From Portulaca oleracea (Eukaryota > Streptophyta > Magnoliopsida > Caryophyllales > Portulacaceae): a DNA stretch of 64,000 bases. A program made the position numbers and the translations under genes. Of this stretch, positions 11,562 through 22,225 are shown piece by piece. The stretch lies in NCBI GenBank assembly GCA_029582165.1, contig CM055893.1, positions 22,290,679 through 22,354,678 of the forward strand, written 5' to 3'. The notes under the pieces were generated by a model. It did not search any database, was not told the DNA's origin, and saw nothing but the letters and a program-made list of their open reading frames with translations. The stretch's first letter is position 1. Each line of letters starts with the position of its first letter.

Positions 11562-13296
11562 TTAAACATAATATCTTTTTAACTTATCCAAATTCAATGG
11601 CTGGGTGAGCTCCTCTCCCTCGGGCGGCGCCCCCTGGAGTGACAGAAATGATGATGTAGGGACCCTTCTAGTTTGGGGCAAACTTGCCTCGAGGATCTTG
11701 ACGTGCTGCTCTCATTTCTTGCAATACTAGATCCCTTTTTGTTAAATTCTGGTCTTTGACTTTCTTATTGAATGCTCGGGAAATCCGACTCTGATAAAGC
11801 TGGATATTATGTAGAGAACGGAGTCGTCTTTCATCCAACAAACCAACTCCTCATATCTAGCTCGGGCCCATTCGGCCTAAGGGATTTGACTTTCAGCAAT
11901 GATTCTTAAACAAGGAACGACAAGTTCTACTGGCAAGACTGCTTCCATCCCGTACACCAAAGAGCATGGTGTAGCTCCAGTTGCAGTCCGAATTGACGTT
12001 CGATATCCCCATAGTGCAAAAGGAAGCTTGTCGGGCCAGTTTTTCTAAGTGACGGCCATTTTCTTGATAATTTTCACCAGAGTTTTGTTTACAGCCTCCA
12101 CCGCTCCATTGGTTTGTGGCCGATAGGGAGAAGCATGGTGATGTCGGACTTTGTACTTGGCCAAAAGAGCTGCAAACTCGCCCATGAAATGGCTCCCGTT
12201 ATCACTAATCACCTCATGTGGCACCCCGTATCTACAAATGATGTTCCTCAGCATGAACTTGGCCACATGCTTCGAAGTGATTTTTGAGTATGAGGCAACT
12301 TCTACCCATTTAGTAAAGTACTCCACGGCTACCAACACATATTCATGTCCTCCTGTGCCTTGGGGTGAAATCTTCCCTATAATGTCAATTCCCCATACTG
12401 AAAATGGCCAAGGTGAGGTCGACGTGGTCAAATAAGAGGATGGCTGATGCTTGAGATTAGCATACTCTTGACATTTCAGGCATCTTCTCACAAATTAGAG
12501 ACAATCGGACTCCATAGTCGACCAGAAATACTCTGCTCTCTGGATCTTCTTAACCAACATTCTGTCATTCATATGTGGTCCACACTCCCCTCCGTGAGTG
12601 GATTTCATTAATTCCTCAGCTTCTTCTTTATCAACACATAGGAGGTTTGTCCCCGTAATAGTCTTCTTGTAAAGACGGTCCTGAATAATGCAATATTGAG
12701 AGGCCACTAACCGGATAGCCCTCCTGACTCGATGCTCGGCATTCAGCAGGTATGAACCGTCTTTCAGAAATGCATAAATATCAAAGAACCTTGCATCGGT
12801 ACTGACCAAACTCATCATTAGCTGTTGATCAGCAGGACGATCTCTCCTCTCCACTGTCACTACTAGGGCTTGATCTTTTTCGGGCATAGCCACCATGGAT
12901 GAATGCTTGGCTAGCGCCTCAGCTAGCTCATTGTAACCTCGCGGTAGATACTTGAACTCAATATGGTTGAACTTCTCAGCTAGTTTGGACAAATGTTGCT
13001 GGTAAAGTGCCAAGGATTTGCTCTTCACCTTCCATATACTAGTAGCTTGATTGACGATCAGACTAGAGTTCCGAAACACTCGTAGCCTTTTAATTCCCAT
13101 TTCTAGGGCCACACGCATGCCCAAAATGCAAGCTCCATACTCAGCAGCATTATTGGTAGCCTCAAAGTTAAGTTTGACTGCCAAATGAGAGTGTATGTCT
13201 TCAGGAGAAACCAACAGAGCTCCGGCCCCGCATCCCATTTGATTAGCAGCACCATAAAAGTATAACTTCCATGTTTACTCTTCAACTTGAAATATT
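11562..13296 (-). pseudogene. Tat-lineage gypsy pol remnant: archaeal-type RNase H and integrase
   Basis: Reading down from 13296, a second RNase H of the Tat lineage is visible (GAGALLVSPEDIHSH, NNAAEYGACILGM), but its first catalytic Asp reads FYGA instead of FDGA. Next come the integrase zinc region (CLKCQEYANLKHQ), core ([32 protein letters not shown]), and a C-terminal part that ends about GAARE...LNLDKLKRYYV at 11562. Stops occur at 12492-12494, near 12042-12044 and several times below 11890. Everything upstream (gag, protease, RT) is missing: at 13297 the sequence changes abruptly to an Athila LTR. The protein would have processed and integrated cDNA; it is dead. Confidence 0.85.
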
Positions 13297-14828
13297 TGTT
13301 CAGTAAAAAAGGTGAAACAATGGGTGTCGGGAGACTTTCAGGATGCAAACGGAAATGAGGAAATGGGTTTCGCAACAAGTGAGTAACGAGAAAGGGAAAT
13401 CAAATGGTAATTCCGTTAGAAAATACCCACTGGGCTTCCTCTTTCAAGGATAGTCCGGATTAACTTCCCCAAAATCCATCGACAGACCCAGGAAAGTTAA
13501 TAGAACGGAATTTCCTAGTTAGTTTCTATTCGCTTTCGCTAACTAGAATACTAACTATCCTAATTCCTACCGTCCAACAAACGTTGGATGTATTCGGGAT
13601 GCTTTCGCACCCAAATACATCCCATTCGAGGGAAGGATAGGATTGGGAAATTGATTTCCTAACTAGTTACTCACTAATATTGTTAACCCAAACCTAATCA
13701 CCCATTCACACCCTTAATATCTCCCTAACCCATTAAAGTTCTAGCCACTAAACATCCTAACTATCATGATAATAACATCAACAACTTCATTCATGCTTAA
13801 TCGAGTAAACAAGATGACAATAAACATTCAACAACAACAACAATATCAAAAACAGAGATTAATAGATAAGCAATAAATTAGAGAGAGAGATTAAGAAATG
13901 CTCATGGATTGTGATGACAAGGGGGAAAACTTCAGAATAATAAAGCTCCAATGCTCCAAAGTTGAGAATAATCTTCAAACTTCCAATAATAATCAAGAGG
14001 ATCCAATACAAGAATCAATAATCTCAGCAAAGATCTCTCTTAATCTCCCTAATCTAAGACTTAAAAAAGTGATAAAGAGTGCTAAAGTATCATAAAAGAT
14101 AGATAAAAATTGTTGTCTCCTCCCTAATCTAAAATGACCTAAATACATTAAATACTAATCCAGGTTGTTACTCAAAACTCATCATTTTACACAACAGACA
14201 AAACTGGCCTGCAGGGGACCATGGGCACGGTTAGGGTGACCGTGGCCACGGTCCTGCGTAAGGCAGGCGATTTCTCCTCTTCGCTTCGCACCACCGTGGG
14301 TACGATCCCCAATCACCATGGTCACGGTCTAGGCGATTAGGGCTGACAACTTTTCGCTCCTTCGCACCGCCGTGGCTACGGTCAGAGGAGACCGTGGCCA
14401 CGGTCTAGTTCGGCCAGCTTCTTCCTTGGGCAGGGTAGGATCCCACTGTGGCTACGGTCAGAGTGACCGTGACCACGGTCTATCACGGGTGCAAGGCTTC
14501 ATCGTTAGGTCATGGCTCAATCACACCGTGGCTATGGTCAAGGTGACCGTGGCCACGGTGTCTCTCGGCCACAGTTTTCTTCAGGAGGCTCTTCAACCAT
14601 TGCTTCCGCTTCCGCTGCCTTTGACACGTCCAGGGCTCGTGGAATCTTAGGGAATCTCGGGATTCCCAAGATTGGTGCAAAATTGGCCCATTTAGAATCG
14701 TTTTGAGTGAAACCCTTCGGAAACTACAAAAGTAACTAAAACGCATTAAAAGTTATTAAAGCAACTACGAAACAAGTCAAAAGCCTAAGGATTTAGGCGG
14801 TATTTAGACACGAAATCGGGTCTAAACA
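13297..14828 (-). repeat. 3' LTR of Athila element 1, truncated by 146 bp
   Basis: Nearly identical to 25489-27020. The minus-strand start TGTTTAGACC (14828) abuts the polypurine tract. Similarity to the other LTR begins at TGTTCAGT (13297), where the intact copy still has 146 bp to go. It contains the array of ten paired quasi-palindromes (about 14219-14562). Confidence 0.92.
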
Positions 14829-14864
14829 CCCCCCACACTTAAACCTTTGCTCGTCCCGAGCAAA
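14829..14864 (-). other. polypurine tract and hairpin next to 3' LTR of Athila 1
   Basis: On the plus strand CCCCCC (14829-14834), ACACTTAAACC, then a perfect 8-bp stem TTTGCTCG / CGAGCAAA (14846-14853, 14857-14864) with loop TCC. On the element's strand the hairpin precedes the G-tract that primes plus-strand DNA synthesis. Confidence 0.75.
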
Positions 14865-16117
14865 ACGGAACAAAACAAAACTAACTAACACAAACTCCTC
14901 TGTCGTGGGAGAGAAACGACTGCATTTAGCGTATGCACCAAGCCCTTTGAACCCCCTGGCAACCCGGGTGGACGAGATGGACTCGTGAGGGTTTGTAGCG
15001 GCTGTACCCACAAAAGCCAAAGAAAAATGAGAGAGGGAAAGTGAAAACAAAACCGAAGAAAACAAAAAGAACGACAAAGGGCTATGATTCACAAGATCTC
15101 GCAATCCAAACTAAGAAAACGCGATTAAACCTCCCAAAGTAACCGTTAGGAGCATCTCACAACCACCAAACTCAGAAAAAGGTCGATCTTGAAGGTTTTT
15201 AACTCCCTACACCTTGTAACAAGCGAAACCCCGCAGCAAAGATATAACAAGGGTTTAACGGGAACCAAAAGACTTTAAAAAGTTGCGTCCGAATTTGAAA
15301 ACAACGAACAACTGAGAGGAGTGTTGCCCTCCCTCGCATTTGGTCGCCCTTGGCTTTGTGAGGGCCGTAGGTGATGCAAGGGGAGGCCCCGCTCTTTTTA
15401 GAAGCAAAATTTTTCTTTTCTTTCTTCCTTTTTCTCATTTTTCTTTCTTTTTGGTTTTTAAAATCGGTATTAGCCTTACTTTCGGGAATTGGACAGCCCA
15501 TATAAGGGGTATACCCTCCCAACACGGTCTTTTCCATACCCCTCTCCGTCGCAAAGCGATATAGGAGGAGGGTTAAGGGGTATCCAGTGCCATACCACGA
15601 ATACCGGGCCCGTGTAGGTTGGCTAAGTATATCGTTGTTAATGTCTTCAGCGACACGCTCCACTTATTCAGGTTATTATCTCTTATGAAAGCTTTCTTCT
15701 TTCTTTTTCCTTTTTCTTTTTTTCTTTTCTTTTTGCACTTTTTGCGTTTGCTGAACGAGAAACAGAACAAACTCAGACACAAGCCCTTAGAATCTATGGG
15801 TTCCCAACAAAACGAGAAAGGAACGGGAGTCTCACAAGACACTTAATGAAGGGAGTCTATTTAGGATAAGTCTCGACTAGAATCCAAGTTAGGATTGAAA
15901 ATGCTCCAACCGATTACTTTTAGAAAGAAGTTTAAGAACGGCTTCTCAACTTCGATAACGAGATCCAGGAAACAAAGCAAAACAAAACGAAAAGGTTCTC
16001 ACTCCCTTTTTTCTCCATTTTCACACAAAAAAATTTTAAAAATTTAAGCAAAAACTAGTAAAACTAGGAAACAAAGAACGAAACGACTAGGTGATCTACC
16101 CTTAAAATAGAATATCT
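14865..16117 (-). other. Athila 1 3' non-coding region, distal part
   Basis: No ORF with recognisable content. There are poly-pyrimidine and poly-purine stretches (15412-15460, 15690-15740). Long 3' untranslated regions are normal for Athila. Confidence 0.6.
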
Positions 16118-16167
16118 CCCCCCCCCCCCCCCCACACACTTAAAACTCCACAATGTCCTCATTGTGG
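16118..16167 (-). other. second internal polypurine-like tract with hairpin in Athila 1
   Basis: A run of 16 C (16118-16133) is followed after 14 nt by a perfect 8-bp stem CCACAATG / CATTGTGG (16148-16155, 16160-16167) with loop TCCT. The layout equals that at the true polypurine tract (14829-14864) although the stem sequence differs. Confidence 0.65.
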
Positions 16168-17036
16168 GAAGGTGTCACATGAAAAGGGTAGAGAACCTAC
16201 AAAACACAAACAAACAAAAAACAACTAGCAGGTAGAAATGGTGGCCACCCGAGCCCACACGACTCCAACAACAATATATCCCAACATAAACACTCAAAGG
16301 GGTTCGCCACCCAAAAGAAAATCAAGCATGCGACGGATCATGATAAGGATTCAGATACAAAGAGTAAGGTGGAAAGATATTACCTCAATCTCTTCATAAG
16401 CGTTGAAAATAGCGATCCGAAGTCGTCGTTCAAGAGAGTCAGGTCAACGTTAGAGTAAAAGACGACTTTTCAATTATAGAATTCGAATGCGAGACCAAAA
16501 GCAAAAGAAAGGAAAAACTATCTTAAGCGACCTATAAAAAGAATAAAAAAAATGAAAAACTGAAAATATGAAAATATATACATTGCCAGTGACTTACCTT
16601 ATCCCCGAATCTCACTCATTGAGGCGGAAAATAAGGGTGATACTCGATACGCACTAACCGAAATAACTAAATCATTGCATTCATCACAAAATAACATTCG
16701 AATACATTCATTCATGACCAGAATACAAGCGAGAAATGCTTAAACACAGTCCAGCCCATCAAAAACAACCGACAAACAACCATAAGACAACCATCCAACA
16801 AGCCGATCATGCATGACAGACACACAAGACAAGGAAAAACCCGAGCAACCTAACCGAACAATCCCCAAAATATGCGAGCTCATGCCAAAAGAAATCGAGA
16901 GACCAACAATCCAAAACCACCAGACATAGCAACTCCAAAACCCCGAAGAAGCACTCCCCCACACTTATACTTCACAAAATAAAGTAAATAAACAATGATA
17001 AAGGTCGGGTGGGGGTGGGGTGCTTACAAACGGTCC
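16168..17036 (-). other. Athila 1 3' non-coding region, proximal part
   Basis: Non-coding. A further CCCCCACACTTA tract at 16956-16967 lacks a hairpin. The segment directly follows the ORF1 stop at 17037. Confidence 0.55.
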
Positions 17037-18398
17037 TCAAGTGGACCCTCCCGGTGGAGGACGGGGTTGGAGTTGTGACTGGATGCTAGCCAGCGTCTCC
17101 TGTTGGATCTCGATCATTCCTTGCAAGTTTTCGATCAAGAGCTGCTGGTTTTGGATGAGCTCCCGTTGAACTTGAAACTCGTCATGAAGCTCCTGGAGTT
17201 GCTCGCTGATACGCTCAAGAGCGGTGTCCCGTTGTTGACTCGGCTCGTATTCATCCCCTTGTGCTTGTTCTTCTTCCTCCTCTTCTTCATCTTCATCCTC
17301 ACCCTCCTCCGCTCGATCCCCGGGACCACCCACCACAAATCGATCCCCAAAAGTTTGGCCACACGACCAATTGCGTTGGTCGGAGACATCTAGACGTTGT
17401 TCGGCATGGTCGTCGCCCAAATGAATCACGACGCTGTGGGGTTCGTTCCCGTGACGGTATAATGTTCGCGTCTTGTGTTTCTCCAAGAATTCCATCTTTC
17501 GTAGGCGAACACCGTCGATGGGATCGGGGAAATAGCGGGGAGTCCACTTGCTTAAATAGGACTCGAACCCTTATTTCCTTAGGAAATGGGTGATGATGTG
17601 ACCCATTCCAATAGTCATGTTCTGGGTTTCGAGGCTTATTTCTCGGAGGCGATGGAGGATGCACGAGCCAGTGTTGACGCGGCGACCGTTGATCGAATTA
17701 TAGAGGACGAAGAGGTCGTCTTTCCGGATGCTTGAACGCCCGGCGTCACGACCAAATACGGAGTTCGAAATGATGTGGTGGAAGATGCGGACGCTCAGAT
17801 TACAGAAATCTCTGGCCTTAGAGTTGCTTGGGCAATAGTACCTCGCTCGTTGTGATCAAATCCTCGGGTAACGTCTCCTCCAACAAGTGAGTGCTTTCAT
17901 AGCTTCTTGTTCATCGAATTTGACGCACTCGCCGTAGGGGATGCCGTCCTCGGGAAGGCCTAGAGCGTTGCATAAGTCTTGGAGCGTACATTCGACCTCC
18001 TTTTTGTTCACGATGTATGAAAAATAGGCGTTGGATGTGCCGTCTTCCTTTACCACCAAAGAGCTGAGGAATTCGAGCACCGGTTGCTCGATGATCGGTT
18101 CGTTGATTGTGGCGAAAATTTCCCATCCCATGATTCTGATAAAGAAGTCCATGCTCGGCTTACAAAAAACATCCTTTGCCGTCTCCTCATGATAGAGATC
18201 CGGAGCACAAATTTTCCGCTTCTTGAGCCGCTTATACCGTGCCTTGTGCATATCATCCCGAAAATTGACCTTAATTTTCGGGTCGCATTGAATAATTGAG
18301 GCCGGTTGACCCTTGTACCGGGTTTTGTCAGGCTCAGCCGAGGTTGATGGGGCGGGGGTTGATTCCGGCTCAGTCCGGGCACGTTTTGCTCGACCCAT
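17037..18398 (-). pseudogene. Athila ORF1-family (env-position) protein, two internal stops
   Basis: The ATG at 18398 (MGRAKRARTEPEST) lies 8 bp after a good intron acceptor (CTTGTGTTGCAG). The N-terminal part shows RYKRLKKRKICAP, VLEFLSSLVV and TLQDLCNALGLPEDG, typical of the Athila ORF1 family. After stops at 17856-17858 and near 17578 the same frame continues as PDPIDGVRLRKMEFL, an acidic stretch of Glu repeats, a Leu/Gln-rich coiled-coil-like region (ERISEQLQELHDEF ... QNQQLLIENLQGMIEIQQ) and a proline-rich end. No signal peptide or clear membrane segment is seen, so calling it an envelope protein is not supported; its role is unknown. The first stop is one transition away from an Arg codon. 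Confidence 0.8.
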
Positions 18399-18406
18399 CG
18401 AAGTTA

Positions 18407-18757
18407 CTGCAACACAAGCAACCACCACACACCAAAACACAGCACAACCAATACCCAACAATCCCGAGCAGCACGGATTCACAATCAACCACAAAATTCA
18501 ATCCAAAAGTTCACCAATAACACTCCCAACATGAAAATATCCACCAAAAATTCAAACTCCAAACTCAATCAATTCATCCAACCAAACCCACAAGCAATTC
18601 ACATAAAATTCAACCAAGAGTTCACCAATAACACTCCCAATAATCAATTTCTATCCAAAACGCACAATTAACCCCAAAAATGCACGAAATTGGCGCCAAA
18701 TTTCGACCCAAAAACACAAGGGAATCAAAAATTTAAGCACCCATAATCAAGGAATAC
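18407..18757 (-). other. predicted intron in the ORF1 leader of Athila 1
   Basis: Minus strand: donor TCAG|GTATTC at 18758/18757 and acceptor TTGCAG|TAAC at 18407/18406, 351 bp, T-rich before the acceptor, ending just before the ORF1 ATG. The exon upstream is a pyrimidine-rich leader (about 18760-18990). Confidence 0.6.
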
Positions 18758-19015
18758 CTGAGTTGAAGACTTTGATAGCTTCCTTTGAGAGATTCGAGCC
18801 CCACAAGGAACAAAAAGGCCCAGAACCTTGCTTTAATTGAGCCGGAAATGGCGAACACAACAGCTACGGCACGAATTGGAGAAGAAAGTTGGGAGAAATG
18901 GAGTAATTGGAGGTAGATTTGTTGAATTTTGGAAGAGAATTCGAGTTTTACAGTTAGGTGAGGGTTTTCGAAAGTGAGAGTGAGGAAGAAAGTGAGAGAG
19001 GAATGAGGGAGAAAT

Positions 19016-19321
19016 GATATAGAACCCCTCGACATATCGCAGGTTTTCGACAGACCGTGGCCACGGTAAATTGGACCGTGGGCACGGTGTGATTCGGGTG
19101 AGGAAAAAAGAAGGGAAAAAGCAGGGCGGAGACCGTGGCTGCGGTAAACTTCACGGTGGTCACGGTCATGGTCGGAACCAAAATTTCCTAGAATCATGCT
19201 GCGATGAGACCGTGGCTGCGGTGACTCCCACCGTGGGCACGGTGATCTTCGGCTTGGCTAAACTGGGAGCAACTTTGAGTATGCTGGTCGTGGCTGCGGT
19301 GACTCCCACCGTGGGCACGGT
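19016..19321 (-). promoter_or_regulatory. putative internal promoter for Athila 1 ORF1: four dyad pairs plus TATA-like box
   Basis: Four pairs of ACCGTGGCCACGGT-type 14-mers occur at 19054/19075, 19132/19153, 19209/19230 and 19287/19308, each pair exactly 21 bp start to start. On the minus strand CTATATC follows (19016-19022), about 32 bp from the nearest dyad, then a CT-rich leader. The same motif family forms the array in the LTRs. Promoter activity is inferred. Confidence 0.5.
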
Positions 19322-19670
19322 CCCTTTCGGTTCATCTCCAGCATCTACAAGGCTCAAAACTTGGAGAAAAATTGTTAAGTCCTAAAATCTACCCTCTTGT
19401 CATCCACTCCCTTTTCTTTCTCGCTCAATTTTTATTCAAGGACATTCTCTCAATACTCAAAGACACTTTCAAACCCCGACTCTCATAGAACCACTCACGA
19501 TTTTTTTTTCTTTAATAAGATAAAACAAAGGAAGAAGAAAGGCACTAAAATAAAAGAAATAAAAATGAAAGAACTAAAAATTGAAAGAAAACACTAAAAG
19601 AGGGGAAGTAGTTCATACCTCTCCCGGGTGCTTGTTTTGTAGGTCCTAGCTCGACCTTTTCCAATGTTTT

Positions 19671-21420
19671 TCAATTTCCAAAATCCGCGAGGTATGTCAC
19701 AACTGTCCCGACATATTCTTTGCCCATGATGTATGGTTTGAGTTTCGATGAGTTTGCTTTGAAACACTTCCTTTGGGCATCTTTCAACTTAACTACTCCG
19801 GCGGAAAGAATTCTCACTATTTCGAATGGTGCGGACCACCGTGATCTCAATTTCCCAGAGAACAACTTCAGCCTTGAATTGAAAATGAGAACCCTATCGC
19901 CTACCACAAACTCACGTCGGTTCAACCTCTTGTCAGGCCATGCCTTCGTTCTCTCCTTGTAGATCTTGTTGTTCTCATATGCATGACGCCTCAACTCCTC
20001 AAGTTCTTCTAATTGAAAAAACCGACTACCTCCAGCCGCCTTGAGATTGAAGTTCAACTTCTTGATTGCCCACATGGTTTTGTGCTCAAGTTCTACGGGG
20101 AAGTGACATGCCTTCCCGTAGACAAGACGGTAAGGACTAGTGTCGATCAGTGTCTTGAAAGCGGTGCGGTATGCCCACAAAACTTCATCCAATTTTTCTG
20201 CCCAATCTTTCCTTGAAGAGTTAACCGTCTTCTCTAAGATCTCCTTGATGGCACGGTTGGAGATTTCCACTTGACCTTGTGTTTGTGGATGGTAAGGAAG
20301 TCCCTTCTTATGCTTGATGCCGTACTTCTCCAAGAGAGACTCGAATCTCTTTTCGATGAAATGGGAACCGTTGTCACTAATGATGACCCGTGGAATGCCA
20401 AATCTTGGGAATAGGGTCTTTTTCAAGAATTTCGAAACGGATTTCCCATCACATCTTACACATGGTATGGCCTCGACCCACTTTGTGACATAGTCTACCG
20501 CCACTAGGATGTGTTGGAAACCCCTTGACGACGGGAAAGGACCCATGAAGTCCAATCCCCATACATTGAAACCTTCCACCTCAAGAATATAGTTCAACGG
20601 CGCTTCATTCTTCCGGGAGATGTTACCGGACCTTTGACACCTGTCACATTGCTTGACATGCAGATGGGCGTCACGAAAAAGAGTCGGCCACCAATAGCCG
20701 GTTTGCAAAACCCTTGCCGCCGTCTTTTGGGGGCCACCGTGACCTCCCACCAGAAATTCATGACAATGGGTCAAAATAGATTGCACTTCACTCTCGGGAA
20801 TACATCGCCGGTACATCCCGTCATTTCCAAGACGGAAGAGGAAAGGATCATCCCAAAAGTAATGCTTCATGTCGTGGAGGAATTTCTTCCTTTGATGATG
20901 GTTCAAATGTTGAGGGATCACTTCGCTTGCCAAATAGTTCACAATATCCGCATACCAAGGATACGAGTTGATAGCTAAGAGTTGCTCGTCTGGGAAAGCG
21001 TCTACAATCGGTTGGGTGTCTTCCGAGTCGACAAGAATCCTTGAAAGGTGATCGGCTACGACATTCTTTGTGCCCGCCTTATCGCGGATTTCCAAATCAA
21101 ATTCTTGCATAAGCAAGACCCACCGTATAAGTCTCGGTTTTGTCTCCTTCTTTCCCATCAAGTATTTGATAGCGGCATGATCCGTGTAGACTACCACCTT
21201 AGAGAACATGAGGTATTGCCGGAATTTGTTGAGCGCAAAAACGATCGCCAAAAGCTCCTTTTCGGTGGTAGTGTAGTTCCTTTGGGCGCTATCAAGTGCG
21301 TGGCTTGCGTAATAGATGACCCTTGGCTTCTTGTCTACTGTTTGGGTCAAACACGCTCCTACGGCGAAGTCGCTCGCGTCGGCCATAATCTCAAAGGGTA
21401 GCGTCCAATCCGAAGTTGAA
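19671..21420 (-). pseudogene. Athila 1 pol: RNase H and integrase
   Basis: RNase H shows [29 protein letters not shown] and [10 protein letters not shown] (catalytic D, E, D all present). The integrase zinc region ends CDRCQRSG; the core has [21 protein letters not shown] and [21 protein letters not shown]; the C-terminal part includes [10 protein letters not shown] and [11 protein letters not shown]. It stops at 19671. This 571-residue stretch is open, but it is out of frame with the RT upstream because of a one-base shift near 21405-21420. It would degrade RNA in the hybrid and insert the cDNA. This is the best preserved part of the element. Confidence 0.9.
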
Positions 21421-22225
21421 CTACCGGAGCGGAAATCAAAGCCTGTTTCAACCTATAAAACGACTCAAGGCACTCATCAGTGAAAATGAAAGGGGCATCT
21501 TTGCACAAGAGGTCAGTTAGAGGTTGAGCAATTTTTGAAAAATCTTTGACGAACCGGCGATAAAAGCCGGCATGGCCAAGAAAACTACGCACCACCTTAA
21601 CGGAAACTGGGGGTGGTAGGCGCTCTATAACCTCAACTTTGGCCTTATCTACTTCGATGCCCTTAGAAGAAATTAAATGACCCAGAACGATACCTTGTTC
21701 CACCATGAAGTGGCATTTCTCCCAATTCAGAACTAGATCCACTTCCTCACAACGAGTTAACACTTTCTCCAAATTTAGCAAACAGTCATCGAAAGAATTA
21801 CCGTACATAGAAAAATCATCCATAAAGACTTCCATGCATTTTTCAATAAAATCACTAAAAATAGCCATCATACAACGTTGAAAAGTCCTAGGGGCATTAC
21901 ATAAACCAAATGGCATGCGACGATAAGCAAATGTCCCATATGGGCAAGTGAAGGTGGTTTTTTCTTGATGTGAGGGGTGGATTGGAATTTGAAAGAAACC
22001 TGAGTACCCATCCAAAAAGCAAAAATGCGAATGACCCGCCAACCGTTCTAACATCTGGTGAATAAAGGGAAGGGGGAAATGGTCCTTCTTTGTTACTTTG
22101 TTTAATTGGCGGTAATCGATACACATCCGCCAACCGGTGACGGTTCGGGTACTAACTAATTCTTTCTTGTCATTTTCAATTACGGTCAATCCACCCTTCT
22201 TGGGCACACACTGAACCGGGCTTAC
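21421..22225 (-). pseudogene. Athila 1 pol: reverse transcriptase
   Basis: Gypsy RT motifs in order: WRMCIDYRQLNKVTKKDHFP, FCFLDGYSGFFQIPI, FAYRRMPFGLCNAPRTFQ, catalytic FMDDFSMYG (Tyr usual at first place; Phe is normal in Athila), NWEKCHFMV, GHLISSKGIEVD, and RSFLGHAGFYRRFV. A TAG at 22226-22228 separates it from the protease segment where Trp is usual before VSPVQCVPKKGG. The downstream RNase H is in another frame. Otherwise the RT text is complete. Confidence 0.9.

Noticed and set aside
14372..14706. Open frames with His/Gly/Val repeats in the Athila LTR (also 26564-26898 and 19071-19385)
   Set aside because: They are translations of the paired palindromes, read in several frames and both strands.
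15199..15846. Open frames on both strands within the Athila 1 3' region
   Set aside because: Low-complexity Lys/Arg or Phe/Leu translations of purine and pyrimidine tracts; no family resemblance.
16956..16967. A third CCCCCACACTTA tract in Athila 1
   Set aside because: No stem-loop at 11-14 nt, so I did not count it with the hairpin modules.
17037..18398. Athila ORF1 as an envelope glycoprotein
   Set aside because: No signal peptide, no membrane helix, acidic and coiled-coil content; only its position after pol resembles env.
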